A stretch of DNA of 64,000 nt from Toxonevra muliebris (taxonomy: Eukaryota; Arthropoda; Insecta; Diptera; Pallopteridae). Positions within the stretch are counted from its first letter, which is position 1. The number at the start of each line of letters is the position of its first letter. Below, one piece after another: positions 1 to 11,849 of this stretch. Both the position numbers and the translations under genes were made by a program. Under the pieces are notes generated by a model. It was given only the letters and a program-made list of their open reading frames with translations. It did not search any database and had not been told where the DNA came from. The stretch covers positions 39,955,989-40,019,988 of the forward strand of contig OY829326.1 of NCBI GenBank assembly GCA_963691655.1. The letters run 5' to 3'.

Positions 1-976
1 ACTATATTATTAGATGCTAAACGATGGCGTCACAAAAATTGTAGGTGTGAAATCAAAATAACAAAATTTAATACACTTCGCTATTCTTTAATTCATTGTA
101 TGTAATATGAGCGTGACAAAAACGGTTTCCTTAAACAAAAAACATAAGCATATGAGCACGAACATTTGTAAGCATTACTTGAGTGATGCTGAGCACTAAA
201 AAATCATTTCATTGTAGCTAGGCATTGGCGGATGCAGGGTAGGGGTTTTATTCCAAAAACCATTGTTTTTTTTTTTTTTTTGATTGCAATTTCCAATTTT
301 TGAAAAATAAATAAATGAAATTTTCTGGCAAGTATTTTTGTGGAATACTTCAATCCTTAAATGTTCTTTTTAATATAGCATTTCCTGCTCTTTTCAAAAA
401 AGAGGCCAAAATGACATATACAAAGAGGAACTAGAGGGTTAAAATGTCCTATAGAAATGATCTTCATAAAATTCTGCCATAAAACTTCGCCATTAAGATT
501 TTTCTCAGACATCAATTTATTTCCCTTTTTGCACTTAGTATTCAGCTACCTTCGACCAAAAATTTAGAACTTTGACTCACTGTAAAAAAACTGACACGTG
601 CTGGAATATAAGTTTATTTTACAAAAATGGTCTACACAACATGATCCTTCAGGATTATAGGGTGGCTACTATGTTTCAGCAAAAAAGTTTTAATTTGTTG
701 GACAGTGTTATTATTAAGGACATGAATAAAAGATAAGGAACTGTGCTATTAATTGAGTCCTACGAGCTAGCTCGAATTAGTCAGTTGAGTTTACTTTCCA
801 AACAAATTGGATAATTTCACTTCAAACTCAAAGAAGGTAATCACAAAGAGCTGTAACCTAAAAACTTCACTATGATTGTAAAGTCTGGTACTTTGTCAAC
901 TTATAATGGTTTTAAAGTCATACTAGGTTGAAAATTGGAATATTACCGAATCTTCATTCTAAAAACAGTCACTCAC
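1..976. other. Intronic AT-rich sequence downstream of a Fhod exon
   Basis: On the minus strand this follows the GTGAGT donor at 971-976 and must be Fhod intron, because the next conserved formin segment (the armadillo/DID region) is not found here in any frame. A T-run lies near 265-281. I see no RNA gene or identifiable transposon. Confidence 0.6.
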
Positions 977-1086
977 CTAGAATTGAGACCTTCGATTTCT
1001 TCCGCTTGTTCAGCTAAGGAGGATTCCAAATCCAAATAGGCTCCATAGTCACCGTCTTTATATACTTGTATTGCAGCATCATCAAT
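977..1086 (-). CDS. Fhod: Fhod formin, second conserved exon (end of N-terminal GTPase-binding domain)
   Basis: This 110-bp internal exon encodes 36 codons plus two bases on the minus strand. It is bounded by an acceptor ending TTATTGCAG at 1087 and a GTGAGT donor at 976-971. The peptide starts IDDAAIQVYKDGDYGAYLDL and continues with an acidic ESSLAEQ...EIEGL helix. It closely resembles the FHOD1/FHOD3 segment that follows the LLGAP motif (GAYLDLE, LAEQ, EGF). In FHOD formins this is the second half of the ubiquitin-like GTPase-binding fold that precedes the diaphanous-inhibitory-like armadillo repeats. The FH2 domain, far downstream, nucleates and bundles actin; in flies and vertebrates FHOD acts in sarcomere and stress-fibre assembly. 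The exon begins in phase 0, matching the donor phase of 18947-19135, and ends in phase 2. The family assignment is secure; the gene symbol is transferred from Drosophila. Confidence 0.9.
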
Positions 1087-1355
1087 CTGCAATAAATAAA
1101 AAAAGGGAGAATATTTAGTAAAATATATGCATTTTACGACCGAAAATTTTGGACAAGATTTTTACAAATAAGAATAAATTTTTGCGGGTAATTATTGAAA
1201 ACTGCTCAGATAAAATCTGGCCTCACCCTTAAAAGTAAGAATTCCAGCTCGCTTGCACGAACAGCTCATAATTTGGCATGCTTTAACGTTAGTGTTCTAT
1301 TACGTCCATCGATAGAAAATTACAGAGTGAGCAAAATAGATTGAAACGTCTGTAT

Positions 1356-1439
1356 ATATCGTCGCCTGAGAATTGATTTGGCGTATGTGTCTACAAATTC
1401 ATTTACCTATACGCCAAATCAATTCTCAGGCGACGATAT
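1356..1439. repeat. Perfect 31-bp inverted repeat with 22-nt loop
   Basis: The arms at 1356-1386 and 1409-1439 are exact reverse complements; the left arm includes CGTCGCCTGAGAATTGATTT. Transcribed on either strand this would fold into a long perfect hairpin. No larger element around it was recognised. It could be a snap-back duplication or the centre of a small MITE. The stem is longer and more perfect than usual for a miRNA precursor. Confidence 0.9.
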
Positions 1440-1522
1440 GTTCTTGTTTGAATTGTTATTACAAAAGGAACCATTAAGTTTGAAATTACAGAAGGAACCA
1501 TTAACCTTGAAATTTATAGTAA

Positions 1523-1545
1523 GGGGGGAGGGGGGGGGGGGGGGG
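1523..1545 (+). repeat. Poly-G tract
   Basis: A G-run of 6, one A, then 16 consecutive G stands out in AT-rich intron DNA. It could form G-quadruplex structure and is prone to length error in assembly. Confidence 0.85.
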
Positions 1546-1755
1546 TTGGAGAAGAGTCACACTGCACCGGTAATGTTTTCTTTTGATTTTACAACAAACC
1601 ACAATTCTTAGATTAATAATATTAAGATGACAAGATATACCAGTCCACTAAATTACCTGGCGCTGTAGCCTAGTGTAACTTATACGTTATGTTTTTACAT
1701 AACTAAGAAATACATTTTTATGGCCCTTTGCTCCCTCGTGGACCCATAGGACAAT

Positions 1756-2440
1756 ATATATACAGTATGTAACAAAATTGAGCAAATGAAGGGACATTTT
1801 GAGACATAAAAAATAGCGCAAAAATGGCATCTAATTAAAAAGTAATAGCATAGCAAAGTTTCCTCAGATCCAGATAAACAAAAGTGGAAACAAATTTTTG
1901 AAATCAGATAACTCCTTCAGGTTCCAAAAGAGCCTTGAAAATATCGGAATTTTGACAATAAATTATGATTTTTCAATAATTTTTATTTCTCCTTGAGTGA
2001 ACAATCGGATAATTTTTATTGGTGCAGCAAGATGTAGAAAGCTGGTAAGTTTTCAAGAATTCAGCAAAAATTGTATGAAAAGTATAAATTGTGGTCGAAA
2101 CTTCGGAACTTTGAACCTCTTGTGACACCAATAAAAATTATCCGATTTCAAAAATTATTTCAAATTTTTGCATTATATTTGTATACTCAAGGAGAAATAA
2201 AAAAGCTGTAGAATTTAGAAAAATGTTTGACCAAAAAATTTTTAAAAATCATAATTTATTTTTGAAATTTCAGTACTTTCACGACCCTTTTGGAACCTGA
2301 AGATATTATCTGATTTAAAAAACTGAATGTGTAGAAACTTAGCTTTGCTGACACTTTTTAATTTGACGTCATTTTTGCTTTTTTTTTATATCCCAAAAAT
2401 GTCTCTTCATTTGATCAATTTTGTTGCATACTGTATATAT
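1756..2440. mobile_element. Foldback MITE, family A, copy 1 (685 bp)
   Basis: The whole segment is a giant imperfect inverted repeat. The left end ATATATACAGTATGTAACAA mirrors the right end, which reads ATATATACAGTATGCAACAA on the other strand. Similarity continues inward for about 300 bp on each side through AATTATGATTTTT and the two ATAAAAATTATCCGATT-like blocks near 2010 and 2130. TA dinucleotides flank the CAGTATG termini, as expected for Tc1/mariner-mobilised non-autonomous elements. There is no coding capacity. A diverged relative lies at 4720-5174. Confidence 0.85.
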
Positions 2441-4719
2441 AAATAAGAAATAAAGAAAACTTAAAATTAAATCGGTTTAAGTAATTTTTGCTTCGTTTTA
2501 AGTTTATTTTTTACACCTTTTACTGGCCAGATTTAATCTAAAGCAATTCTTAGTTGGAATGTAATTCATCAAAGCTTTATCGGTTTTTATCGCAAATTGA
2601 GTATCAACATTAATAACCTCATCATAATTTCTTTTCTAAACTATTTATAATTAATATGGTATGCTTTAATAACAATTGCCTTCAAGTAGTAAAAGTAGTT
2701 GGATGGTTAAGAGAATCTGAAAGTTTTTAAAAGCACACTTCAAGAGAACATCAACCCGATCATGAAGACGAAAGAAAAATACTAACGAGATTGATAGTTT
2801 CATTATTGAAATCAAGTCTGAAAATGATGACGATCTTGATCATGATCATGATGATGCTGTTGATGTTATTGTTGCTACTGCTGTTGATGATGGGTCACCT
2901 ACTTTTCTTTAAAAATGCACTGTTTGTTTCTCTTGTCTCTTGATCGTGCGTTGCATCTTTAATTGAAACCATGAGTACAATACAAAAAAACATGAAATAA
3001 AAACAAAACAAAAAAATTGTTCAAATTGAAGTGGAAAAAATCAGCGACACGATTCTATAAGCAGCAACAACAACAACAATCAGGTAGAATCTCGATGGCA
3101 TCTCGCTTCTTTCACTTTTTCATCATCATCATCTGCTGATGATCAACATGATCGTCATTATTACAATGGATAAAACTAATTATTTGATTTGTATAGTCTG
3201 TGTGTGTGTGAGTGTGTATGCATGTTTGTATGTATAGTAGTTTCTGTAGAGCAGCAAAAACATTTAAAGAACAGTTATTGCGCTGTATATCATTGCAGCA
3301 ACAGCAACAGCAGCAGCAGCATTAACCACAGCAATAATAAGAACAACAGCAGCAGCAATAGCCACTTCAACTCGACTAGCAATGAAAACTAATCATTTCA
3401 CTAATGTGAGAAAATTCTTGCAATTAAATGTTGCTACGCTCTAATCCGGTTGATGAAGTGTGATGACGCTTAATGTTGATGTTGACGATGGCAATGTTGA
3501 TGTTGATGTTATTGCCGATGTCGATGATGTTGGCGATATGATGGTGAATGTTGTTTTAAGATAGTGAAAATATTTGAAAGTCATTGCATTGACGGGCGCT
3601 ATATTGAAAGTTATTTCAGTTTCAAAACTCACAACTCACTACAGTCATAATGAAACCACTCAAAACCACACACCCCTTTTCCATGATTATGCTTACATAC
3701 ATACATATGTTTGTATGTATTTCTTCATCCATCTATCTATGTGTAATTCATACTCCTTTTAGATATCATTACATTTCAACCTGATAACTTGGCACAAAAG
3801 TTATAAATAAAACCTTTCTGCAAGGAGGAAGGAAACGCTCCCTATATATGAGAAACCACACCTTCTTCTATTTTATACCGCATAGAATAAACCTCAATTT
3901 CTCTACGTAGTACATTGTAATTCTAAACATAATGTATGAAACTAAATACATATATGAAAAACTTCTATCGCTTGAATGTATCTGCTGTATCTGCTGCATG
4001 TTGCAAGTTCCCTCACCAACTTCGCTGCCATCTTTACTTTTGCTATCATCGCGTGTGGTTCGGTTCTTCTTTAAAACTTCACAGTTTTGTTTTGACGTTT
4101 TCCAGTTGCATGAAATAATATATCTACGAGTTTTAGTCTAAACCAACAATATTTTGCTGTTGTTGTTGTAGTTAGTTTATGCTGCTAACTAATACTGCGC
4201 CTTTATTCTTTTATGCTAAGTTATATGATCAGTTTCTCTTTTGTTAATTGAATGAAACCCTTTTCATTTACATTATGAACGCTTTTTCATAGTTCAGTTG
4301 TCCTTGGTCAATGACTTAATAGGTGTGGAAGTTTAACTAAATACGAATGCGACTACGACTGCAAATGGAGTCGTAAAAATGTATTTTATTATTATTTTGT
4401 TTTTTTTTTTTTTTGCTTTTTCTTTCGTTCTTGTAATTATATAAATTATGAGGAATTTTATAGTTAATTAAGTATTTAGCAAAAGTTATTAAGGAAGAAT
4501 GAATTTGAATTTTAATTTTATAGTGCTACCGAATAAAACTAGGTGTTAGTCGCTTATGATTAGAGCAATTACTCTACGAAGTCGATGTAGGAAGATTAAT
4601 TATTCGATTCTGCTTGGTTAACTGACATTCAGATTTTTATGGTTTATGCATAGAATGCGGGTTTTTTAGTTTTAATATTGGTTTTCTTTCACCTCGGTAA
4701 TATATACTCACGAAAGATA
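2441..4719. other. Intronic AT-rich DNA with simple repeats
   Basis: No coding sequence is supported. Trinucleotide runs occur near 2840-2895 (GAT/GTT type) and 3061-3080 (CAA). A GTTGAT-like imperfect tandem lies at 3445-3545. Short frames here are simple-sequence translations. Confidence 0.6.
3294..3355 (+). repeat. CAG/CAA trinucleotide repeat
   Basis: Interrupted GCAACAGCAACAGCAGCAGC-type repeat. It is translatable in several frames, but no splice or start context supports an exon. Confidence 0.8.
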
Positions 4720-5174
4720 ACATTTTTGGGTCACGATAAATAGACAAAAAATGGCGTCGAATCCAAAAGCAACAGCACAGTTAAGTTTCTACTCATCCAG
4801 ATGTACAGAAATGGAAACAGATTCTTGATTCTTGTAATTTTGACCATAAATTATGATTCTTCAAAATTTTTCCAATTTCCCCAGCTTGGTTATGGCTCGT
4901 TAAAGATGCAAACATTAAGCAAAAGTTTGTGTTGCAAGGAGCAAAAACAGAACACAGAAATTTAAAAAATTTTAAATTTTCGGCCGACAAATTTTTAAGT
5001 ATCATAATTTGTGGTCAAAATTTCGGGAACCTTTTAGAACCTAAAGATATAATAATACCTGATAGCAAAAATTTGTTTCCAATTCTATTCACCCGGATGA
5101 ATAGAAACTTAACTACGCAGTTACTTTTTGATTTGACATCATTCTTGGCCAATTATCGTGTCCCAAAATTTTAG
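4720..5174. mobile_element. Foldback MITE, family A, copy 2 (about 455 bp)
   Basis: The left end (TTTTGGGTCACGATAAATAG) mirrors the right end (TTATCGTGTCCCAAAATTTT). Internal blocks pair too, for example GAAATGGAAACAGATTCTTG with its partner near 5065-5085. Sequences such as ATTTTGACCATAAATTATGA match copy 1 at 1756-2440, so the two belong to one diverged family. The extreme CAGTATG termini of copy 1 are not recognisable here. Confidence 0.75.
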
Positions 5175-5319
5175 CTTTTTTGTGATAAATATTTTAAGTC
5201 ATTATAAAGGGTTTTCCATTAGGGACATAACAATTTCGTATCATTATATGAACGCAACTTTAAACTTTTTTAATGAACTGTCAATGTGAGAAAGGTTAGT
5301 TAAAGTCAACATTTTCATC

Positions 5320-5790
5320 ATGGTTAAGTTCACGAACCAGCATCGTTTGGAAATTATTAAAAATTACTACCGAAATTCTTAGTCGGTGGTCGCCACTTTA
5401 AGAGCGCTTACTCCAATATTCGGTCGTAATAATCGTCCCGCCCGACAGGCTGTGCGTGCTATAGTGGATAAATTTGAATCCACATTTTCACTATTGGATG
5501 TTCCGGTGCCAAAAAGACGTACCGCTCGAAGCGAAGAAAATATCGCAGCCGTAAGTGTATCGATTCAAAATGATCCAAATCAGTCCAGATTCCACGTCGT
5601 TCTTAAGAATTTGGCATCGCTCGAACGACACTGTTCGAGGAATTTTTACTTTTAGATTAAAATTTCTCAATATTTGGACGTCATAGAAACATTCTGCTGC
5701 CAAATTCGGATTCAACATATAAAGCTGGAAAATCAGTTCACTAACGCTGGAGCACAACGACTCCATCCTCTAAATGGTTTCTTTTGTTTT
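5320..5790 (+). pseudogene. Tc1/mariner-type transposase relic, N-terminal HTH part
   Basis: Reading starts MVKFTNQHRLEIIKNYYRNS, then hits an in-frame TAG at 5380-5382. It continues with VVATLRALTPIFGRNNRPAR, QAVRAIVDKFESTFSLLDVP and a serine-rich NIAAVSVSIQNDPNQSRF linker. This is the N-terminal helix-turn-helix region (DUF4817 type) widespread in insect IS630/Tc1-mariner transposases. After about 5655 the frame shifts and decays; a segment near 5690-5790 resembles the HPYKIQL-type region. The catalytic DDE part is not recognisable. It is inactive. Confidence 0.8.
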
Positions 5791-8700
5791 CATCAATAAC
5801 ATTCAATCAGAGAACCTTCTCCACTTGGATTTGGGCTCTTGATTTGCTAAACTTGTCTTCTCAATGTGCCTTTTGTTAGAATATTCACATACTTGGATTA
5901 TCGAAAAAAGCAGACAAGTACATCGGCTTTGTAGGAAATCGAGGGTGCAGGAAATATTTCATTTCATTATAAAAATGGAGTTTAATTTTCATTTATGAAC
6001 AGGAGGTATACAAACTCAACTGGAGATTATTGACCAATTGATTCTGCAGTGGAAAAGCATGATTTGATATCAGAGTTCTAAAGAACTACCCAAGCCGTAA
6101 GCAAAACATGCGGACTCAGTATTCCAACACATCAGACATTCTTTGTCGTATCGCGTGTTCATGAAATAAACTTCCTAAAATCCAATTTTTCCCGGATAGT
6201 AATGACCTTGCAGAACTTAAAGTAAACGTTCATAGTTCATACTCTCTGTTTCTACCAGCCATTTACCTATCTTCCTTCGCCAATCAGCAAAATGATCTGC
6301 ATTTATAGGGGTCGTATCCCCTGTGTGCTGACTGGCATAAAAAGAAGAAAATAAATATTCTCAATCATCTGTTAAAAGCCATAATTTCGCAGGTAAACGT
6401 TACTAGGGGCATTTGTATGGACTTTTTGGTGTTGCTTTTGATTTTCTTTATCGTGAACAATTTTTTTTTTTTTTTTTTGAAAACTAGAGGTCTCCTTATA
6501 TCGGGGGCAAAGGTACTTTTTCCATGTTATATATAAACTAACCTGAATTTGAAATATTATCTATAATTAAGATACAATGAAATTCAAATTAATATAACGA
6601 AATTACAAATTTCGTATAAGCGGCATTGCAGTAACATCCAAGATACGGTTCTATATTAAAACCCAGCATATTAATAAAATTTATATGAGCATAATTTCAA
6701 AGAAGACCTTCCACAAAGTCAGAGCAACGAGTTGACTTCACTTTATTGGTTTTTGTTAGTCATTGTTGTCAAAAAGTCTCATTGTTCCACCATGTAAGGC
6801 AGCAGCAGGCACAAAAAGTGAGTGAGTATTTAGAAGCGTAGTTTATACTACATACAATATTTATAAAGCCTATTTTAAACGCTTATTCACGTAAAATATA
6901 AAAATGTACAGACGAATACAACAATTGCCGATTGGCAAAAAAAAAAAAAAAAAAAATAGAAAGAAAAAACAGAAATATGTACAAACGAATAAACACAGAA
7001 ATGTACACACAATGTGTGCACAAATGGCGGCGGCGACGACGACAATGACGACTGGGAAACGCCAAACACCAAACGCCGCGTATCGCCAAAATGGAGCTAG
7101 ATGCACACATAGGTGGTAGATAGATATGTATATAGGTAAGGTACCTAACTATGTATGAAAGTCTTGCGATGAGTCGTTCTGATAGTATTTGAGGCAGCAG
7201 CACCAGTACCAGCACTAGCAGCAGCAATAGTCGACAATAGCACGATTGCTGCTGTTGTTGTTGTTGTTGTTGCTGCTGCTGCTATGGGGCTTTCCATTTA
7301 GGGAAGAATGTGCAGATAGTTTGAAAATTTATTATTTTTATTGTTAACATTTTGTATTATTTGCGTAAATGATGTATTACACAACAACAACAGCAACAAC
7401 AAACAGAACTACAACAGCAATAACAGTGGTAAGCATATGTTTTATAGCACAAAAAGTTAAGTTGCAAGTCAGTCTCTTCCATGCGTTTATTCCTTAGCTA
7501 CATAGTTATTTTTAATAATGGTTAGTTGCTTATTATCGTAAATGCGTATCTATTAAGATGGTTTAGTAAATTAAGTTTTTCTTTCTATACTTTAGTCGTC
7601 TACTCCTATTATTTTTTAAATGCTTTAGGCAAAACTGAAAGAAAAGAGTAATAGAAACAAACAGAATTTACTAGTGAATTTTTTACAGAGCTGTTGACTA
7701 ATTTACAAGTTGCACTAGTCAAAGAATACCGTATGTTGGGTTGATTGTTGCACTTAAATATTTATTAAATAAAATAAATTTTGAGGCGCCTTCATTAATT
7801 CAGGGAAAAGCTTTCTGATTTAGGTGGCCATGATTTCTTACCCTTTCGGTTCAAAATTATGGATTGAAATGAAAAAAAACAAGGGTTTTTAATCCTTCCT
7901 CTTTAGCTGGAAGAAAGTTGCCTTGTTTACGGTTCCGATGGGAATAAAATAAGGAAACTTTGTGAACCACTATAATTCTGAACCCTCGATTTGTTGGCCA
8001 AAATTTGATTTATGAAGCATATCGACTTGTACAAAATTGTGAAGGCATTTTTAAGACAACAAATCCCAAACCCCAATTAAAGCACTTATTAAAGTTTATT
8101 TAATATTATATTGCCCATTTTAAGGTTTATTAAATCGAAAAATGGTTTCAAAAAATAGTCATAAGCTTTGAAGAAGCTTACAGAAGCTTTTCTTAGCATT
8201 TCTTTTCTGTTTGAAAGCTAGACTTTTAATGTACCCGAACTATAGAGCAAACATTTATTTGGAAATTGCAAAAGCGAAACAGAAAAAGAGAAAAATTTTG
8301 AGGTTCTATTTTTAGCAATGGCATTGGTAATTCGGAATTATGAAATTTTGAAAAATTTCAAAGGTAGGCGTGGTAATTTTAAGCATATTATTGATGCCAA
8401 CAAAGTCTATCAGTATCAATAATTTCATGGTAATGTCTGTATTAGGTTCAAAATAATAGAATTTTTTTAAATGTCACATGTCACATGTGTTCGGACACAT
8501 GTTCCTTTTCTTTTGATATGAAAAATCCTAATTGCAATTTATATGTGTTCAAGATCATATACGAAATTATACTCTCTTTCAGGTTTTATTTGTATGGAAG
8601 GTAGACGAAGTAATAGTTTGATCGCAAAAGTTTTTGACGAAATAATTTCCATTAACTCAATGGTGCAAATGAGACAAATTTCAGAGTTTTGGCGAGGCAG

Positions 8701-9652
8701 AAAGGCAGTCGGAGTAAAAAATGAGGGAAATTTGTTCCAACCAGAGCGAAAACTTTTAGATTCAATGGGGACTTACAGTAATAATTTTGTTTCTTTCGAA
8801 ACTGAAGTATTTCTTTTTATGAAGAAAAACTTCGACTGAAATTTTTATATTGTAACAAAGTTTAGTTTACTACAGCTTACATACATACATTATTCCTTTG
8901 GAATTTTCTTCCCCTCTTTCTTTTTTTCTTTTTATACCAAATTCCAGTTTTCACCGACATCTTGACTATTTTAAGTATGCAAACCATAGAAGAGAAATCG
9001 CCCTTGGCTTTGAATAACTCATTGTTTTCTTTTATCATCCCAAAAAAGCACATAACTTTGTCAAACAATCTATTACAATCACTACATTTTACGGTATCAT
9101 TTGTCAAGGTGTGTCTGTCTGCCAACGACGACAAGTTGGGAACGCAGAATCAAAAGTGTTTGTTAGCCCTTCTTTTCTGTCTTTTTTTTTTGTCTAATAA
9201 GTATTGGTGCACATGTCTTGGTACACAGTACGTTAGATGAAAGAAAGAATCTCCATGGTAAAAATTGCCTCAAAGGATACGTAAATTTTCTAAAGTTGCC
9301 ATAAATTCAAATAGAAACTCATGAGTATTTGCATTGATAGCTACTGCTTTAACAAAAAGAATGGAAAAAGCTATTGTTTTTTGTTTCTCTTTTTTTTTTT
9401 GCTGCTTTTGTGGTATGGTGGTCGACGGTCAAGATGCTCTTTGGTACTTGCAGAGTTTTGCGTGCGCAGGAAACATTAAATTAGAAAATTTTTCAATTGC
9501 AAAAAGGACAACAACACAACTGTTGAGGTCTAAAGATTTACGCTGCAAGATGCAGATTTATGAGGCTGTGTGTTGATGTTGCAATGTTTTGTTTTTGTTT
9601 GCTTTAAATAAAATAGTTAATAGAGCTCAGCAACAACATACAAAATACATTA
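5791..9652. other. Intronic AT-rich DNA, no gene recognised
   Basis: The stretch just after the transposase relic, to about 6330, is less AT-rich and may hold more decayed transposon, but no motif is clear. A 296-bp frame at 8543-8839 (plus) has no recognisable domain. Homopolymers occur at 6461-6478 and 6939-6957. Confidence 0.5.
7247..7283 (+). repeat. CTG/TTG trinucleotide repeat
   Basis: Mixed GCTGCTG and TTGTTG units. Related CAG-rich sequence lies just upstream (7190-7225) on the opposite sense, so the two could pair. Confidence 0.8.
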
Positions 9653-11258
9653 GGTAGAAGCAGCAGCGAAACCAGAGGGGGAGCAATAGGGACTGAAGCC
9701 CTCCCCCTTCCAAAAGCCTACAATCTTATAGTAAACAGCAATTTTTGAGAAATCAAAAATATTTAGATTTTTCCCAAAAAAAAAAGCCATCAGCCATATT
9801 AAAATGAGGTCGGATATTTGAATCAATTCTGATTAGCCTCCATGCTGGGCGTGCAAATAGGATGCACGTTACAATGCAGCTGGTTATTAAATACATTCAG
9901 ACTACAAATGTCTTATTTTTAGAAAGCTTGATAATGGTCTAGTTTTTGGATTGAATTTTGAACCGAATTTTAGTCTGATATTGGTTTAACTTTTCCGTTT
10001 TTGCCCGTTTTTGATCTGAATTCTGGTTTGATTGTAAGTTAGAATTTTGTTTTATTTTAGTTTGAATTTTAATCTGAATTTTGTTTGAGTTTTAATCCAT
10101 GTTTGGTCTAAATTTTGATTTGCTTTCCAGCGTTTGCAGACCAGCGTTTGACCTGATTTCTGGTCTAAATTTTGGGTTGCTTTTAATTTGTATTTAGCGT
10201 CTTTTCAGCCTCAGTTTTAATCCAATTCTTAGTTTCAATTGTGGTTAATATTTTCGTTTGAATTGGCTTGATTTTGATACTGAATTTGTTGTAAAATTTG
10301 GTCTGAATTCATCTGGAATTCTGGTCTAGTTTTTATTTAATTTAAGTTCAATTTTTTTATTCAAATATTTATCAGATATTCTCACTAGTTTTTGGTCTGA
10401 ATTTTGGGTTACTTTCGTTAGGTTTTTGGTGTTCTTTTGGCCTAAAGTTTTGTCTAACTATTGGTCTGAGTTGTGGTCTAAACTTTTTTTGAATTTGATT
10501 TGATTCTTTCTGAATGTTGGGTTTTTAGTCTGAGTTTTGACCTGAATTTGATCTCCGATTCTGATTCGTAACTGGTTGTTGCCCGATATCCGAAAGCGCG
10601 TACGGATCTCGTTGAAGTTTAAAATGTATTGGTTTTTTGTATAACAGGCTTAAAGAACGTATTTAATTTTTCATAAAAATGAAGTGCTTGGTTATGGGGT
10701 TTTGAGATCGTAAACTAACCACCAGGCCGATATTAATAGTGATATCGATGCTAAGTGTGATATGAATATATATTTTTAAAATTCGTTTAAAGTACTATCC
10801 AAATCAACTGTTATCTTAATTTAATTTTTTTTCGGGTTTTTTGTTTCGACCACAAATGACTCAAAAAATAGAGATGTATTAAATTGTTTCATCAAAATTT
10901 TTTCTCAAAGGAAATTAAAATTTCCTTCAAATAATTTTCTCAAAATAGATCATTTAACAATATAAATCCATCAGAAAAGTTATAATCAAGATTTTGATCT
11001 GAATTTGATCTAGATTTTTGATCTGAATTTGGTTCTTTTCTTGGTTTGAACTTCGATCTGAAAAAAGTATTTGAATTTTAGTTTGAATTTGGTCTCAGTT
11101 TTGTTCCAGTTATCTTTTAATTTTTGACCTGTATTTGATAAAATTTTTGGACTAGTTTTTGGTCTAGGTTTTGGCCGGTAGTGATATTTATCTTTTGAAT
11201 AGGTAAAATCAGCCCCTCCTCAAACCCAAATCATAGAACCGCCTCTGGGTAGAAGCAG
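9653..11258 (+). repeat. Element of degenerate TTGGTCTGAATTT units, copy 1 (about 1.6 kb)
   Basis: From about 9900 to 10560 and again from 10985 to 11175 the DNA is built from imperfect 12-15 bp units of the form TTTGGTCTGAATTTTGATCTG. It is headed by a GC-richer segment (9661-9720, GAAGCCCTCCCCC) and closed by 11210-11250 (CAGCCCCTCC...CCGCCTCTGG). CCAGAGG at 9672-9678 mirrors CCTCTGG at 11242-11248. The 11-mer GGTAGAAGCAG is at both 9653-9663 and 11248-11258, possibly a target duplication. The same head and units recur inverted at about 20625-21485, so this is a dispersed element. No open frame fits a protein family. Confidence 0.7.
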
Positions 11259-11389
11259 TGGCTTGAATTTAATCTAAGAATCTAGAGATTGCAGATGGAT
11301 TTTTCGTTCCTTGGATTTTTTTTTTTTAGATTCAAAATATGTAAGATATTCATCGAGAAAGGGGAAGGAGGTGTAAGGAAGAAGAGGAT

Positions 11390-11475
11390 GCACCCACAAA
11401 AACCTCCTTATGAAATCAAGTCAAATATCTAAGCACCCACAAAAACCTCCTTATGAAATCAAGTCAAATATCTAA
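11390..11475 (+). repeat. Exact 43-bp tandem duplication
   Basis: Two identical adjacent copies, 11390-11432 and 11433-11475, each starting GCACCCACAAAAACCTCC. Perfect identity means a recent duplication or an assembly artefact. Confidence 0.95.
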
Positions 11476-11849
11476 GTGCAATAATTGATGTTATAATCTG
11501 GCAATGTTATATTTAAAAAAATAAATCAATTTGGAATCAATCAATAATGGAAATAATCTTTTGTCCAAAAATTTAAGAAAAAGTGTTACCAGATTTTTTT
11601 CTATTCTTCAGAAATATTATTTTTCAACCTTTTATATAGAGCAAACAAGGGTATGATGAAACATTTTTATGTTTCTTGAAGACGTCCTTATCACGAATTT
11701 GAGAGAACAAAATTATCTACTGAAAAGGTTAACTAAAAAAAGTAATTTACTTCGACCTTTCTCAATAAAAGAAAAATAATAGAAACGAGCAATAAATCTC
11801 TTGAATGTTGATTTGGTTGATTCGATTTAGTCAGAGTATTAGTTCTAAC

